From the NCBI RefSeq assembly GCF_950295315.1, contig NC_080166.1, positions 102,164,999-102,228,998 on the forward strand: a stretch of 64,000 nt of DNA, written 5' to 3'. The notes under the pieces are model-generated. The model was not told the DNA's origin and searched no databases. It saw only the letters and a list, made by a program, of their open reading frames with translations. Both the position numbers and the translations under genes were made by a program. Positions 1-11,700 of the stretch are shown here, piece after piece. This DNA is from Erinaceus europaeus (taxonomy: Eukaryota; Chordata; Mammalia; Eulipotyphla; Erinaceidae). How positions within the stretch are numbered: position 1 is the first letter of the stretch; each line of letters begins with the position of its first letter.

Positions 1-245
1 GGAAGTGCATGGACCTACAAGGATCCCAGTTCAAGCCCTGTTTCCCCACCTACAGAGGGGCTGCTTCACAAGCAGTGAAGTACATCTGCAGGTGTCTTTC
101 TCCCTCTCTAGCTTCCCTCTCCCTCTCAGTTTCTCTCTTTCCTATAAATGAATAAATAAATAAATAACTGTAGGAGCAGCGGATTTGTCTTAGATAGCCA
201 GCCCCAGCGATATCCCTGGAGGCAAAAAAAAAAAAAAAAAAAAAA
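1..245 (+). mobile_element. tRNA-derived SINE, cut by window edge
   Basis: The window opens inside a SINE core: a GTTCAAGCCC B-box-like stretch, the CCCCACCTACAGAGGGG core and a long CT-rich segment, then AATAAATAAATAAATAA. It carries a 3' extension (GCCCCAGCGATATCCCTGGAGG) before a run of about 23 A. The same extension recurs near 26190-26250, so it marks a longer subfamily. The head lies outside the window. Confidence 0.85.
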
Positions 246-246
246 A

Positions 247-355
247 GAATAGGGAAACTTCCAGTTTAGGAGATGGGACATGGAACTATGGTGCATCTAT
301 ATGGATTTGTACCCCTGTTATCTTACAATCTTGTTAATCATTATTAAATCACCAA
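247..355 (+). mobile_element. L1 3'-end fragment
   Basis: The text TTTGTACCCCTGTTATCTT followed by TTGTTAATCATTATTAAAT matches the last ~100 bases of the L1 3' UTRs at 13800-13900 and 22370-22470. It is a short, old, 5'-truncated L1 tail. Confidence 0.6.
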
Positions 356-1124
356 TAGTAATATAGCAAAGAAACTAATTTTCACTGACACACACAAATG
401 ACATGTCTTCTGTCCTACAGAAAGAAGTCATTTGTCCCATTGTCTCTAATTTCCTATTGGAAAAATATATTGGGTACTGACTAAGAATTTCAATATGCTC
501 TTCCTGGGCACAAGAGGAAGTAGTAGTTTCATTCTTTCCTGTGGTTCCACGTGACTGAGTTCTGGCAAATAGATCGTGAGCAAAATTGGCCACTTTGTAA
601 CATATTTCAATTATCAGCATAACCTAATGAAAAGTCTGGATACCTGTGGCACTATGGATACTACAAGTCAGAAATATACTTTAAAAATGTGGAATCACAG
701 ATAATTGGATTGTCTTAAAAATCATATTGAATGTGTTAACTTATGCATGCTGATTAAATCATCGCATTTGATTGAGTAGTTTTTTTTTTTCATTTGTCTA
801 AAGGCATAAACTTATGTCAGACCACAATCAATATCCTAACTGAGGTGGATACACCACTTACAAAAATTAACAGAAGATTCTAAGCATAACAAAATAACCT
901 ACTTACTTGGCAAAAAGAGAAGATTTCTTACCAAGTCTCAAAGAGTGCATCAACTAATAAAACAGAAGTCTTACACCTACTGATCTCACTTCCTTAACAG
1001 TGATTATAATCAGACTGTTAATTCAAAAATTCTAGGAAAAACATAATTCTCTCCCAGATCACCAAGATGGCAGAAGGAAGTCACTTAAGTAGTTAAAAGT
1101 GCATGAACTAAACTCAGAGAAAAT
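356..1124. other. Unique AT-rich intergenic DNA
   Basis: No repeat or gene is recognised here. The short open frames have no start context, domain or conserved look. Confidence 0.5.
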
Positions 1125-1445
1125 AGATTACAATTCTTTTTTAAAATTTTTTTTGTATTTATTTATTTATTTATTTATTCCCTTTTGTTGTCATTGTTGC
1201 TTTATTGTAGTTATTATTGCGATCATCGTTGTCGGACAGGACAGAGAGAAATGGAGAGAGGAGGTGAAGACAGAGAGGGGGAGAGTAAGATAGACACCTG
1301 CAGACCTGCTTCACTGCCTGTGAAGCGACTCCCCTGCAGGTGGCAGGGGGGAGGCTTGAACTGGGTTTCTACGCTGGTTCTTGCGCTCTGCGCCACCTGC
1401 GCCCAACCCGCTGCATTACTGCCTGACTCCCAGATTACAATTCTT
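1125..1445 (-). mobile_element. Full SINE (type 1) with 14-bp target duplication
   Basis: The element occupies 1139-1431 in antisense. Read on the minus strand, it has the GGGAGTCAGGCAGTAATGCAG head, the CCACCTGCAGGGGAGTCGCTTCACAGG core and an AAC-rich tail. Perfect duplications AGATTACAATTCTT lie at 1125-1138 and 1432-1445, as expected for L1-driven retroposition. Confidence 0.93.
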
Positions 1446-2532
1446 AAATCACCTTGCCATCCTTCCCTTGATTCTTGAAGGACTTTCTTTAAAATGCTAG
1501 GATTAAGTATAACTGAGAATAAGCAATGGGAATATCATATTGCAGAAAATGTCAAATATACTTATTTTTTTAGTACCTTTGGTCAGAAGCTTGATTGCAA
1601 TCAAGTTGCTCTTTATGGATGGCAGTTTCATCATGAAAATGATTGGATCATCTCAATGACTTGGCTACAGATTGAACATTTGTATGATTTGGACTGGATA
1701 AAACACCAAAATGGTTCCCTAAAATTCACATTTCCCCTTTTTTTTAATTAATACAATTTATCTATTAGAAAAACAACCTGATTATTTTTTCTTGTTAACA
1801 TGACTGAACAGTAATCATTGCTAACCAAATGAAATAGCATAGTTGACCTAGCATTTACTATGCAAGTAATATAACAACATAACAATGAACATAGCCTCTA
1901 TTTTTTATACATGTGGATAGGAGTCTGAGGACAAATTAATATATTTCCTTAGTATATTTGCAGTATTTGTTTTCAATATGTGTGTGTCTTCAAAAGACAA
2001 GCTTACATTTGTAAACAACATTCAATTATAATCTTATCACATGCTTCATTTTAATCACACATATATTTTATACTATTTAAATATTCAATTTATATAATTA
2101 TTTCTTTTTTACTACAGAGTTTACTTGAGTATTAATATGGGATAAAGAGTCAGTTGAGTTTAATTTAATTAGGAATGCCAATTTGAGATGAAATATTCAT
2201 AAATCTTTAACATCTGGGATCTATTATACTTCAGTAGCCATGGTCTAACGTATAAGTGTGGCAGAGAAAATAGTCACTTGAGGACCTTCACACTGTAATA
2301 TTTACAACTTTTCAATGTATAGTTTTTCATAATAAAAGGAATTTCCATTATTTTATTAATTTTAAAAATACTAAATTAGAGAGGTTTGGGATTATCTCAA
2401 AGGAACCAATTTAATACCATGAGATCTTAAAAAAAGCTTCACCTCCAGCTAGAATTAGATAAGATGCAGAAAATAAAATATATGCAACAGAAGAGGAAGT
2501 AAGGATGATTTCAAGAGTAAGAAGTGTTTCAG
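1446..2532. other. Unique AT-rich intergenic DNA
   Basis: An 85-codon open frame at 1494-1751 has no recognisable domain and is probably chance. Nothing else is identified. Confidence 0.5.
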
Positions 2533-2745
2533 TGGGGCTGGGTGACACCTGGTTGAGCATCCAAGTTACAATGTGCAAGGACCTGAGTTCAAGCCCTCGG
2601 TCCCCACCTGCAGGGGAGAGCTTAATGAGTGGAGAAGCAGGTCTGCAAGTGTCTCTCTGTCTAACTCCCTCTATATCTCTCCCTTCCCTCTCAATTTCTG
2701 GTTGTTTCTACCCAATAAATAAAGATGATAAAAAAATGTTTCCAC
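2533..2745 (+). mobile_element. SINE (type 2)
   Basis: The head GGGGCTGGGTGACACCTGGTTGAGC is followed by GTTCAAGCCCTCGGTCCCCACCTGCAGGGG, a CT-rich zone and CCAATAAATAAAGATGATAAAAAAA. An imperfect duplication (AAGTGTTTC, AAATGTTTC) may flank it. Confidence 0.85.
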
Positions 2746-2864
2746 ACAAGTTCAGTTTCTAGGATATAACTACAGTATTTGAATAGAAATGAGAGAAGTC
2801 TATGAGGTGACTGTGATATATTACTAATCCATAGATCTGAAACAATACTATATATAGTGCAGTG

Positions 2865-3035
2865 ATAGAAGCACACATGGCACAAAGTGCAAGGAGTGGC
2901 ATAAGGTTTCCCATTTGAGCCCCCGGCTCCCTACTTGCAGGGGAGTGGCCTCACAGGCAGTGAAGCGGGTCGCCTGCAGATGTCTATCTTTCTCTCCCTC
3001 TCTCTGTCTTCCCCTCCTCTCTCAAATATATATTA
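2865..3035 (+). mobile_element. SINE (type 1), 5'-truncated
   Basis: The homology begins at ACATGGCACAAAGTGCAAGGA and runs through the CCCGGCTCCC core and the TCTATCTTTCTCTCCC stretch. The head is missing. Confidence 0.8.
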
Positions 3036-3104
3036 GAAAATATAATGGATAGCAAATAAACACATAACAAGATTAACAGTATTTTTCATTATCAAGGATA
3101 TACA

Positions 3105-3275
3105 GTAAGCACACACACTATAGTACACAAGAATACAGGTTCAAGTTCCTGGTAACCAGCTGTGGGGGGAAAGTTTCACAAGTGGTGAAGCATGGCTATA
3201 GGTGTCTCTCTGTCTCTCTACATCTCTACCTACTCCTCTTAATTTCTCCCAATAAATTAATTTAAAAAGCTTAAA
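3105..3275 (+). mobile_element. SINE (type 2), diverged
   Basis: GGTTCAAGTTCCTGGTAACCAGCTGTGGGGGGAAAGTTTCACAAG and a CAATAAATTAATTTAAA tail identify a decayed type 2 copy. Confidence 0.7.
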
Positions 3276-3356
3276 AGTATGATGTTTTATTAAAAAAAGA
3301 CAAGATACAAATAACACAGTTTTTGAGATGCATCCAAGATGAAGCAAAGAAAATGA

Positions 3357-3800
3357 CTCTCATTTTTAAAGACTGACTAGTATTTCATTGTGCATATATA
3401 CTATAAAGTTCTTATGCTCATCTGTCTTTGGGCATCTAGGTGTCCTCTTTTATTCTGAATTTGGGCTATTACAAATACTGTTGCTATGAACACAGGTATG
3501 TAAATATCTTTTTGGATGGGTGTTTTCAATTCCTTTGGATAAATTCTAGGAGGTAAGTTACTGGATCATAGGATAGATTCATTTATAGTGTCCTAAGAAA
3601 TCTCCAGACTGTTTTCCACAAGGTTTGGATCAATATAGACCTCCACTAGAAGTATAGAGGGGCTTTTCTTATTTTCAAATAATTTAATATAGATATTCTC
3701 ATAGGTGTGAATTGACATTCACTGTTGTCTTGATTTATTCATAAATCAGTGAATTTGAGTGTTTGAAAATATATTTGTTGGCCTTTTTTCCCCATTCCAT
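3357..3800 (-). mobile_element. Old L1 ORF2 3'-end fragment, antisense
   Basis: TAGTATTTCATTGTGCATATATACTATA with CATCTGTCTTTGGGCATCTAGGT is the complement of the ORF2 3' region seen intact at 12365-12440. The homology continues, decayed, to TTTGTTGGCC near 3785. The outer L1 complex inserted just to its right. Confidence 0.7.
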
Positions 3801-3882
3801 GTGCTAAAATTAAAATTTCCAAAAAAAAAATCAACTTGTATGCCAGGGGAGCCCCAAATGTAAGATAGAACATGCTGAATTA

Positions 3883-4820
3883 GGAGGTTCCCTGAAGATG
3901 GCAGACTGAGAAGCTGCTAGTGGCTTGAGCTCTGACCACATCTTCTGGAAACAGTAGGATTTTCTGCCTTTAGTAGGCCAGTCAATAAGGGTTCCTAGCG
4001 GTGACACCAAGGAGGTGACTAGAACTTGATTTGGGTTAAAAAATAGAGTAGAAAAAAAGGGAAAAAATTTTTTGCTTTTAAATTATTAATCCCAAAGCTC
4101 AACTCCTTCCCCTTCCCCCACCCCAACCAGTCCCTGGGGACCAGCTCCTAGCAGGATCCCCTGCTGAGCTTCTTTCTTTACCAAGATTCCTGTCCCACCA
4201 GGGAGTATCATTCATTCTAAGTCTATTCCCTTCTGAAACCTCTGGCCATTTTTATTTCTAAGTTGCCAACCCCCCACCCCACCCCGCATAGCTAATTAAA
4301 TAATAAAAAATAAATAAATAAAAAACTCCTTTCACCGCTCTTTTATTACTGTTCTTTTTCTTAGCTTTTTCTTTTTTCTCTTTCTTTTTTTTTCTATTTC
4401 TCATTCTTGTCATCCTTTCTTCCTTAATCCTACTGCTTCCAAAGTCACAGGCCCCATCCCCCACACCACCAATGTGCTTTCATTGAATTCACTGATACAC
4501 ATTTGGGAATTATTTTGGGGAAGAATTCTGACTCAGAGTGGACTCTCACTGGGAGTATCTCCGTTCAACTTCCCTTCCGCATTTAGCTATCCCTAGAATA
4601 TACAGTGGAGTGTAGATTTTCATAACTGTCTATTTCAGCTATCCTTGTCTAGTCCTGAGTTTTTATTATTTTTTTTATTTCATTTTTTTTTCTTTCAAGA
4701 GAAGGAATTGGATATGGAATTTTGGTAACAGAACTTGTTTGGAATTATACCCCCTTATCCTATGGTCATGTGATTTTTTTTTATTTTATAAATTAATAAA
4801 AATAAAAAGAATCCTATACC
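3883..4820 (+). mobile_element. L1 mini-unit: 5' UTR joined to a 3' end
   Basis: The first ~780 bases closely match the outer L1 5' UTR at 4821-5604, from GGAGGTTCCCTGAAGATGGC to TCCTTGTCTAGTCCTGAG. They are followed directly by ~160 bases resembling an L1 3' end (GGAATTATACCCCCTTATCCTATGGTCATG) and an A-rich tail. No ORF1 or ORF2 is present. No target duplication separates this unit from the next one, so it appears to have arrived in the same integration, for example as a 5' transduction or a deleted/spliced L1 copied in tandem. Confidence 0.7.
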
Positions 4821-6447
4821 AGGAGGTTTCCGGAAGATGGCGGACTGAGAAGCTGCTAGTGGCTTGAGCTCTAACCACATCTTCTGGAAACGGTAGGATT
4901 TTCTGCCTTTAGTAGGCCAGTCAATAAGGGGTCCTAGCGGTGACACCAAGGAGGTGACTAGAACTTAATTTGGGTTAAAAAATAGAGTAGAAAAAAAGGG
5001 AAAACATTTTTTTCTTTTAAATTATTATTCCCAAAGCGCACCTTCTCCCTCTTCCCCCCCCATAACAAGTCCCTGGGGACCAGCTCCTAGCAGGCTCCCC
5101 TGCTGAGCTTCTTTCTTTACCAAGATTCCTGTCCCACCAGGGAGTATCATTCATTCTAAGTCTATTCTCTTCTGAAACCTCTGGCCTTTTTCTTTCTAAG
5201 TAGCCAAACCCCCCCACCTCACGCCGCATAACTAATTAAATGATTAAAAATAAATAAATAAAAAACTCTTGCCTTTCACCACTGTTTTATTACTGTTTTT
5301 TTTCTTTTTTTTTTCCCCTCTCTCTCTTTTTTTTCGTTTTCTCATTCTTGTCATCCTTTCTTCCTTAATCCTACAGCTTCCAAAGCCACAGGCCACATCC
5401 CCCACACCACCAAACAGTGTGCTTTCACTGAATTCAGTGATACACGGTTGGGAATTACTTTGGGGAAGAAATCTGACACAGAGTGGACTCTCACTGTGAG
5501 AATCTCTGCTCAGCTTCCCTTCCTCCTTTAACTACCCCTAGAATATACAGTGGACAGTAGATTTGCATAACTGTCTATTTCAGCTATCCTTGTCTAGTCC
5601 TGAGGGTTTTTATTTTAATTAAAAATTTGTTTGTTTTCTTTCTTCAAAATCAGCTGCCTCTGATCACAAGGTTTGAGGTAATCTGGGACAGGGTTTGTTT
5701 TTTTTTACCCTGCTCAATTTTATTATTAATATTATATAAAGGCATATATCCCCCCCCTTTAGGTTGAACCCAATTAAATCTTAGGGTATCTTTCATTGCT
5801 AGGGTAGTGGGCATCTTATCTATTGTGGGAGGAACTTGTCTCGTTAATCCTACCTCCTCAACAGACTCTCCCCTTCCTCCTCCTCCTAGCTAATTAAAAA
5901 AAAATTAAAATTAAAATTAAATTAAATTAAAAATAAAGTAATTTAAAAAACTTTCCTTTCACTGCTCTTTAATTACAGCTCTTTTACTTATCTTTTCTGT
6001 TTTCTCTCTCTTGTTTCTTTTTTCTTTGTTTTCTTTCTTTTTTTTATCTTGTCATACACTTCTTCCTTCCTTCTTCTTTGCCTTTCTGAATTTGTGAATT
6101 ATTTTGGGGAAGAAATCTGACTCAGAATGGACTCTCTATGTGTGTATCTCTGCTTTACTTCCCTTTCCCCTCTTGTTACCCCTAGAATATAAAGTGGATA
6201 GTAGATTGCATAACTGTCTATTTTTGCTATCCGTTCTTTCTATTCTGTTTCTTCTTCACTGGGATTTGGTTACTATTTTTTCATGGACTGGAGATATTGT
6301 CTGGCTAACTGGTAGTGATTAAACTGCTTCAATACTTGCTTCAGTTGCTACTGTAATTCCTGAGGTTGGTGAGTGCAATTGTCATAAAGGTATTTAGTAC
6401 AGTGTTGCTTGTACTCAAGACACAACAACTGAGGAACAACAGAGCAT
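4821..6447 (+). promoter_or_regulatory. Outer L1 5' UTR
   Basis: This begins AGGAGGTTTCCGGAAGATGGCGGACTGAGAAGC and runs through two pyrimidine-rich segments to GAACAACAGAGCAT, immediately upstream of the inner L1. It corresponds to the ORF1-proximal 5' UTR of the inner L1 at 7240-7763. It includes a middle part (about 5600-5940) that I do not find in the inner L1. Promoter function is inferred from position only. Confidence 0.75.
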
Positions 6448-6464
6448 AAAAAAAAGAAATGCAT
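6448..6464 (+). repeat. Left target duplication of inner L1
   Basis: AAAAAAAAGAAATGCAT here is repeated at 13904-13920. It shows that the inner L1 inserted in the A-rich tract just before the outer ORF1. Confidence 0.88.
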
Positions 6465-7763
6465 GGGCGGCTTGAGAAGTCGCTGACAGCGAGCGCTCTG
6501 ACCGCATCGTCGGCAACGGTAGGATTTTATGCCTTTAGCAGGCCAGTTAATAAAGGGTGACACCAAAAAGTGAGTACAGTTTAATTTGGGTTAAGAATTA
6601 GAGTAAAGGTGACACGGACTAGCAGGGCTCCAGAATTCCCAGGGCGCCGGGCAAGGAGAGTGCGCTGGGCATTGTCCTCCGCCTGCCCAGGAAGGCGGCT
6701 CCTCCGCCGGTTGCAGAGCGCGGCGGGCAGAGGACCCAGAGTGAACACTTTAGCTCGGGGGCTTCCTCTTGGGAGAATCCAGGGTCCACCGCGACCCTGA
6801 GAGCAGATCCAAAGACTTCCTGAGTATAGCTCTCATTGGATCAAAGGATTTGGAGCTAGTTTTCATTTTTGAGAAATCCTTTAAAAAACTCTGGAGGGGT
6901 GGGTTTCCTGGAATATGGCGCACGGAGAAGCAGCTAGCCTTTGAGCTCCGGACACATCTCGTGTAAACAATAGGATTTTCTGCCTTTAGCAGGCCAGCCA
7001 ATAAGGGGCCATAGCGGTCATACCAAGGAGGTGTCTATAACTTAATTTGGGTTAAGAATTAGAATAGGGGAAAAAAATTCTTTTTTCTTCCTTTTAATTT
7101 TCAAGCATACATCCTTCCCGCCACCCCCCCCCCCCCCACCCCATAAGCAGTGCCTGGGACCAGCTACTAGCAGGATACCTCATACCACCAAACAGGTTTT
7201 TTTTTTTTTTTTTTTTAAACTCACTGATACACATTTGGAAGTTCCTCGCACTGCTCTTTAATTACAACCCTTCTTCTTATCTTCTCCCTTTTCTCTCTCT
7301 TATCTCTCTCTATCTCTCTCTTTTTTTTTTTATCTTGTCATACACTTCTTTCTTCTTTGCCTTTCTGAATTTGTGAATTACTTTGGGGAAGAAATCTGAC
7401 CCAGAGTGGACTCTCTATGTGTGTATCTCTGCTCTAGTTCCCTTTACACTATTGTTACCCCTAGAATATACACTGGATAGTAGATTTGCATAACTGTATA
7501 TTCTTGCTATCCTCTCTTTCTTTTCTCTTTCTTCACTGGGATTTGGTTACTATTTTTTCACGGACTGGAGAAATTTTTTGGCTAACTGGTAACGATTAAA
7601 CTCCTTCAATACTTACTTCAGTTGCTACTGTAATTCCGGAGGTTGGTGAGTGCAATTGTCATAAAGGTATTTAGTACAGTGTTACTTGTGCTCAAAACAC
7701 AACAACTGAGGAACAACAGAACATTAAAAAAAAAAAAAGAGAGAAACACATAAATAAAAAAAA
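6465..7763 (+). promoter_or_regulatory. L1 5' UTR with CpG-rich promoter region
   Basis: Two monomer-like starts share the core GGTAGGATTTTMTGCCTTTAGCAGGCCAG: about 6465-6603 and 6893 onward. Between them (about 6604-6800) is the most CpG-rich stretch of the neighbourhood (GGCGCCGGGCAAGGAG, CCGCCGGTTGCAGAGCGCGG). This contrasts with the AT-rich surroundings and fits an internal RNA polymerase II promoter. The downstream part is pyrimidine-rich and ends in an A-rich leader before ORF1. Confidence 0.75.
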
Positions 7764-8678
7764 ATGGGTAGATTAAAAACAAATAAAACTGCTACCCAAT
7801 TGAATGAAGACAAGAGCCCAGAAGAAACCACAAATCAGTCAGAAGTAACCATAGATAAGAAAAGTATGCAAGCAATAATAAACTTATTAATCACAGAAAT
7901 GAAAACAACATTGGAGGAAAGGAATGGCAGTATTAGGGAAACAACAGTTGAGACCCCCAAGGAAAATACTGATTATCTTGAGACAATTAGAGAACTGAAA
8001 GCTGAAATAGCTGTAATGAAGAAAGAAGCTGAGGCAAGGGAAAGCAGACTAACAGAAGCAGAAAACAGAATTAGTCAGACAGAGGATGAGTTAGAGAAAA
8101 CTAAGAAAGAGGTGAAAGAGCTTAAAAAGAGATTGAGAGACACTGAAAACAACAACAGAGACATATGGGATGATCTCAAAAGAAGTAACATTCGTATAAT
8201 TGGCCTGCCAGAGGAAGAAAGAGAGGAAGGGGAAGCAAACATTCTAGAGGAAATAATACAAGAAAGTTTCCCAGACCTGAATAACAGAAAGGATATCAAG
8301 GTGCAAGAGGCCCAGAGAGTACCAAACAGAATCAACCCAGACCTGAAAACACCAAGACACATCATAGTCACAATGAGAAGAAGTAAGGATAAAGAAAGGA
8401 TCCTAAAGGCTGCAAGAGAGAAACAAAAAGTCACATACAGGGGAAAACCCATAAGACTTTCTGCATATTTCTCAACTCAAACTCTAAAAGCCAGAAGGGA
8501 GTGGCAAGATGTCTATCGAGCCCTGAATGAAAAAGGGTTTCAACCAAGGATAATATATCCTGCTAGACTTTCATTCAAGCTAGATGGAGGGATCAAAACC
8601 TTCTTAGACAAACAACAGTTAAAGGAGGCAACTATCACCAAGCCGGCCCTGAAAGAGGTACTAAAAGACCTCTTATAA
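7764..8678 (+). CDS. L1 ORF1 protein, intact
   Basis: A 304-residue intact frame. L1 ORF1p is a trimeric RNA-binding chaperone that coats L1 RNA in cytoplasmic particles and is needed for retrotransposition. Visible parts: a lysine- and glutamate-rich N-terminus, a heptad-rich coiled coil at about residues 72-137, an RRM-like domain starting at RSNIRIIGLPE (about 142), and a basic C-terminal domain ending ALKEVLKDLL. The length is slightly below the ~340-370 residues usual in other mammals. The ATG follows an A-rich leader and matches the position of the second copy at 13932. ORF2 starts 60 bases after its stop. Function follows from the family; whether this copy is expressed is unknown. Confidence 0.92.
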   Translation: MGRLKTNKTATQLNEDKSPEETTNQSEVTIDKKSMQAIINLLITEMKTTLEERNGSIRETTVETPKENTDYLETIRELKAEIAVMKKEAEARESRLTEAENRISQTEDELEKTKKEVKELKKRLRDTENNNRDIWDDLKRSNIRIIGLPEEEREEGEANILEEIIQESFPDLNNRKDIKVQEAQRVPNRINPDLKTPRHIIVTMRRSKDKERILKAAREKQKVTYRGKPIRLSAYFSTQTLKARREWQDVYRALNEKGFQPRIIYPARLSFKLDGGIKTFLDKQQLKEATITKPALKEVLKDLL

Positions 8679-8738
8679 ACAAGAACATCACTATAATACT
8701 TGTAATATATCAGAGTAAACAAATCATTTTTTAGAACA

Positions 8739-11700
8739 ATGGCACTACAATACATTAAATCCATAATATCAATAAATGTCAGTGGCTTAAACTCACCCAT
8801 CAAAAGGCACAGGGTGGGGGGATGGATCAGAAAACATAACCCAACCATATGCTGCTTGCAAGAATCCCATCTGTCACAACAAGATAAACACAGACTTAAA
8901 GTGAAAGGATGGAAAACTATCATACAGGCTAACGGTCCACAAAAAAGGGCAGGAACAGCCATTCTCATCTCAGACACGATAGATTTTAAATTAAAAAAAG
9001 TAATAAAAGATAGGCAAGGACATTACATAATGATTAGAGGATCAATCAGCCAAGAAGACTTAACAATTATTAACATCTATGCACCCAACGAGGGACCATC
9101 TAAATACATTAAACACCTACTGAAAGAATTTCAAAAATACATCAATAGTAATACAATAATAGTGGGAGACTTCAATACCCCACTCTCACACTTAGACAGA
9201 TCAACAAAGCAGAGAACCAATAAAGATACAAGAGAATTGAATGAAGAGATTGACAGACTAGACCTCTTGGACATTTTCAGACTCCTCCACGCCAAAAAAC
9301 TGGAATATACCTTCTTTTCAAATCCACACAACACATACTCAAGGATAGACCACATGTTAGGCCACAAAGACAGCATCAATAAATTCAAGAGCATTGAAAT
9401 CATCCCAAGTATCTTCTCAGACCACAGTGGAGTAAAACTAACTTTTAACAACAAATGGAAAATTATTAAAAGACATAGAATTTGGAAACTAAACAACATG
9501 CTCCTTAAGAACCACTGGGTCAGAGACTCACTCAAACAGAAAATTCAAATGTTCCTGGAAACTAATAAAAATGAAGACACAACCTATCAAAATATTTGGG
9601 ACACAGCGAAAGCAGTACTGAGAGGGAAACTTATAGCCATACAATCACATATTAAACACCAAGAAGAAGCCCAAATGAGTGACCTTACTACACACCTCAA
9701 GGACTTAGAGGAAGAGGAACAAAGGAACCCTAAAGCAACCAGAAGGACAGAAATCACTAAAGTTAGAGCAGAAATAAACAACATCGAAAATAAAAGAACC
9801 ATACAAAAGATAAATGAAGCCAAATGTTGGTTCTTTGAAAGATTAAACAAAATTGACAAACCCCTAGCCAGATTCATCAAACAAAAAAGAGAGAAGACTC
9901 AAATTAATAGAATTGTAAACGATGCAGGAGATATCACAACTGACACCACAGAAATCCAGAGAATTCTGTGAAACTTCTATAAAGAACTATATGCCACCAA
10001 GCTAGAGAATCTGGAAGAAATGGAACAAATCCTAGAAACCTATGCACTTCCAAAACTGAACCAAGAAGAACTACAAAATCTAAATGCACCAATCACAGAC
10101 AAAGAAATTGAAACCGTTATTAAGAATCTCCCCCACAACAAAAGTCCTGGACCAGATGGCTTCACAAATGAATTCTACAAAACTTTCAGGAAACAGTTAA
10201 TACCCATACTTCTTAAGCTATTCCATAAGATTGAAGAAACAGGAATACTCCCTTCCACCTTTTATGAAGCCAACATCACCCTGATACCAAAAGCTGATAG
10301 GGACAGAACAGAAAAGGAAAACTACAGACCAATATCTCTGATGAACATAGATGCCAAAATATTAAACAAGATCTTGGCCAACCGGATACAGCAACACATC
10401 AAAGAGATTGTTCATCATGACCAAGTGGGATTCATCCCAGGAATGCAAGGCTGGTTCAACATCCGTAAATCAATCAATGTCATTCATCACATCAATAAAA
10501 GCAAAGCCAAAAACCACATGATTATCTCAATAGATGCAGAGAAAGCCTTTGACAAAATCCAACACCCATTCATGCTCAAAACTCTACAGAAAATGGGAAT
10601 AGATGGGAAATTCCTCAAGATAGTGGAGTCTATATATAGCAAACCTACAGCCAACATCATACTCAATGGAGAGAAGCTGAAAGCATTCCCCCTCAGATCG
10701 GGGACTAGACAGGGCTGTCCACTGACACCATTACTCTTCAACATAGTATTGGAAGTTCGTGCCATAGCAATCAGGCAAGAGAAAGAAATCAAAGGGATAC
10801 AGATTGGAAGGGAAGAAGTCAAGCTCTCACTATTTGCAGATGATATGATAGTATACATAGAAAGACCTAAAGAATCCAGTAGAAAATTACTGGAAGTTGT
10901 CAGGCAATATAGCAAGGTATCAGGCTACAAAATCAATGTACAAAAATCAGTGGCATTTCTTTATGCAAACACTAAATCTGAAGAAGAAGACATACAGAAA
11001 TCACTCCCATTTACTGTTTCAGCAAAATCAATCAAATACCTAGGAATAAAGTTGACCAAAGAAGTGAAAGACTTGTATACTGAAAACTATGAGTCGCTAC
11101 TCAAGGAGATAGAAACTGATACCAAGAAATGGAAAGATATCCCATGCTCATGGATTGGAAGAATAAATATCATCAAAATGAATATTCTCCCCAGAGCCAT
11201 ATACAGATTTAATGCAATACCCATCAAAGTTCCACCAGGCTTCTTTAAGAGAATAGAACAAACACTACAATCATTTATCTGGAACCTGAAAACACCTAGA
11301 ATTGCCAAAACCATCTTAAGGAAAAGAAACAGAAATGGAGGCATCACACTCCCAGACCTTAAACTATATTATAAAGCCATCATCATCAAAACAGCATGGT
11401 ACTGGAACAAAAATAGGCATACAGACCAGTGGAACAGAATTGAAAGCCCAGAAGTAAATCCCAACACCTATGGGCATCTAATCTTTGATAAGGGGGCCCA
11501 AAGGATTAAATGGAAAAAGGAGGCTCTCTTCAATAAATGATGCTGGGAAAACTGGGTTGAAACATGCAGAAGAATGAAATTGAACCACTTTATCTCACCA
11601 GAAACAAAAATCAACTCCAAATGGATCAAAGACCTAGATGTCAGACCAGAAAAAATCAAATACTTAGAGGATAACATTGGTAAAACACTTTCCCACCTAC

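Noticed and set aside
1494..1751. 85-codon open frame in unique sequence
   Set aside because: No domain, no splice or initiation context, and length is within chance for AT-rich DNA.
8075..8452. Antisense open frames over L1 ORF1 and ORF2, such as this 125-codon one
   Set aside because: They mirror the sense coding sequence and recur as shadows in both L1 copies.
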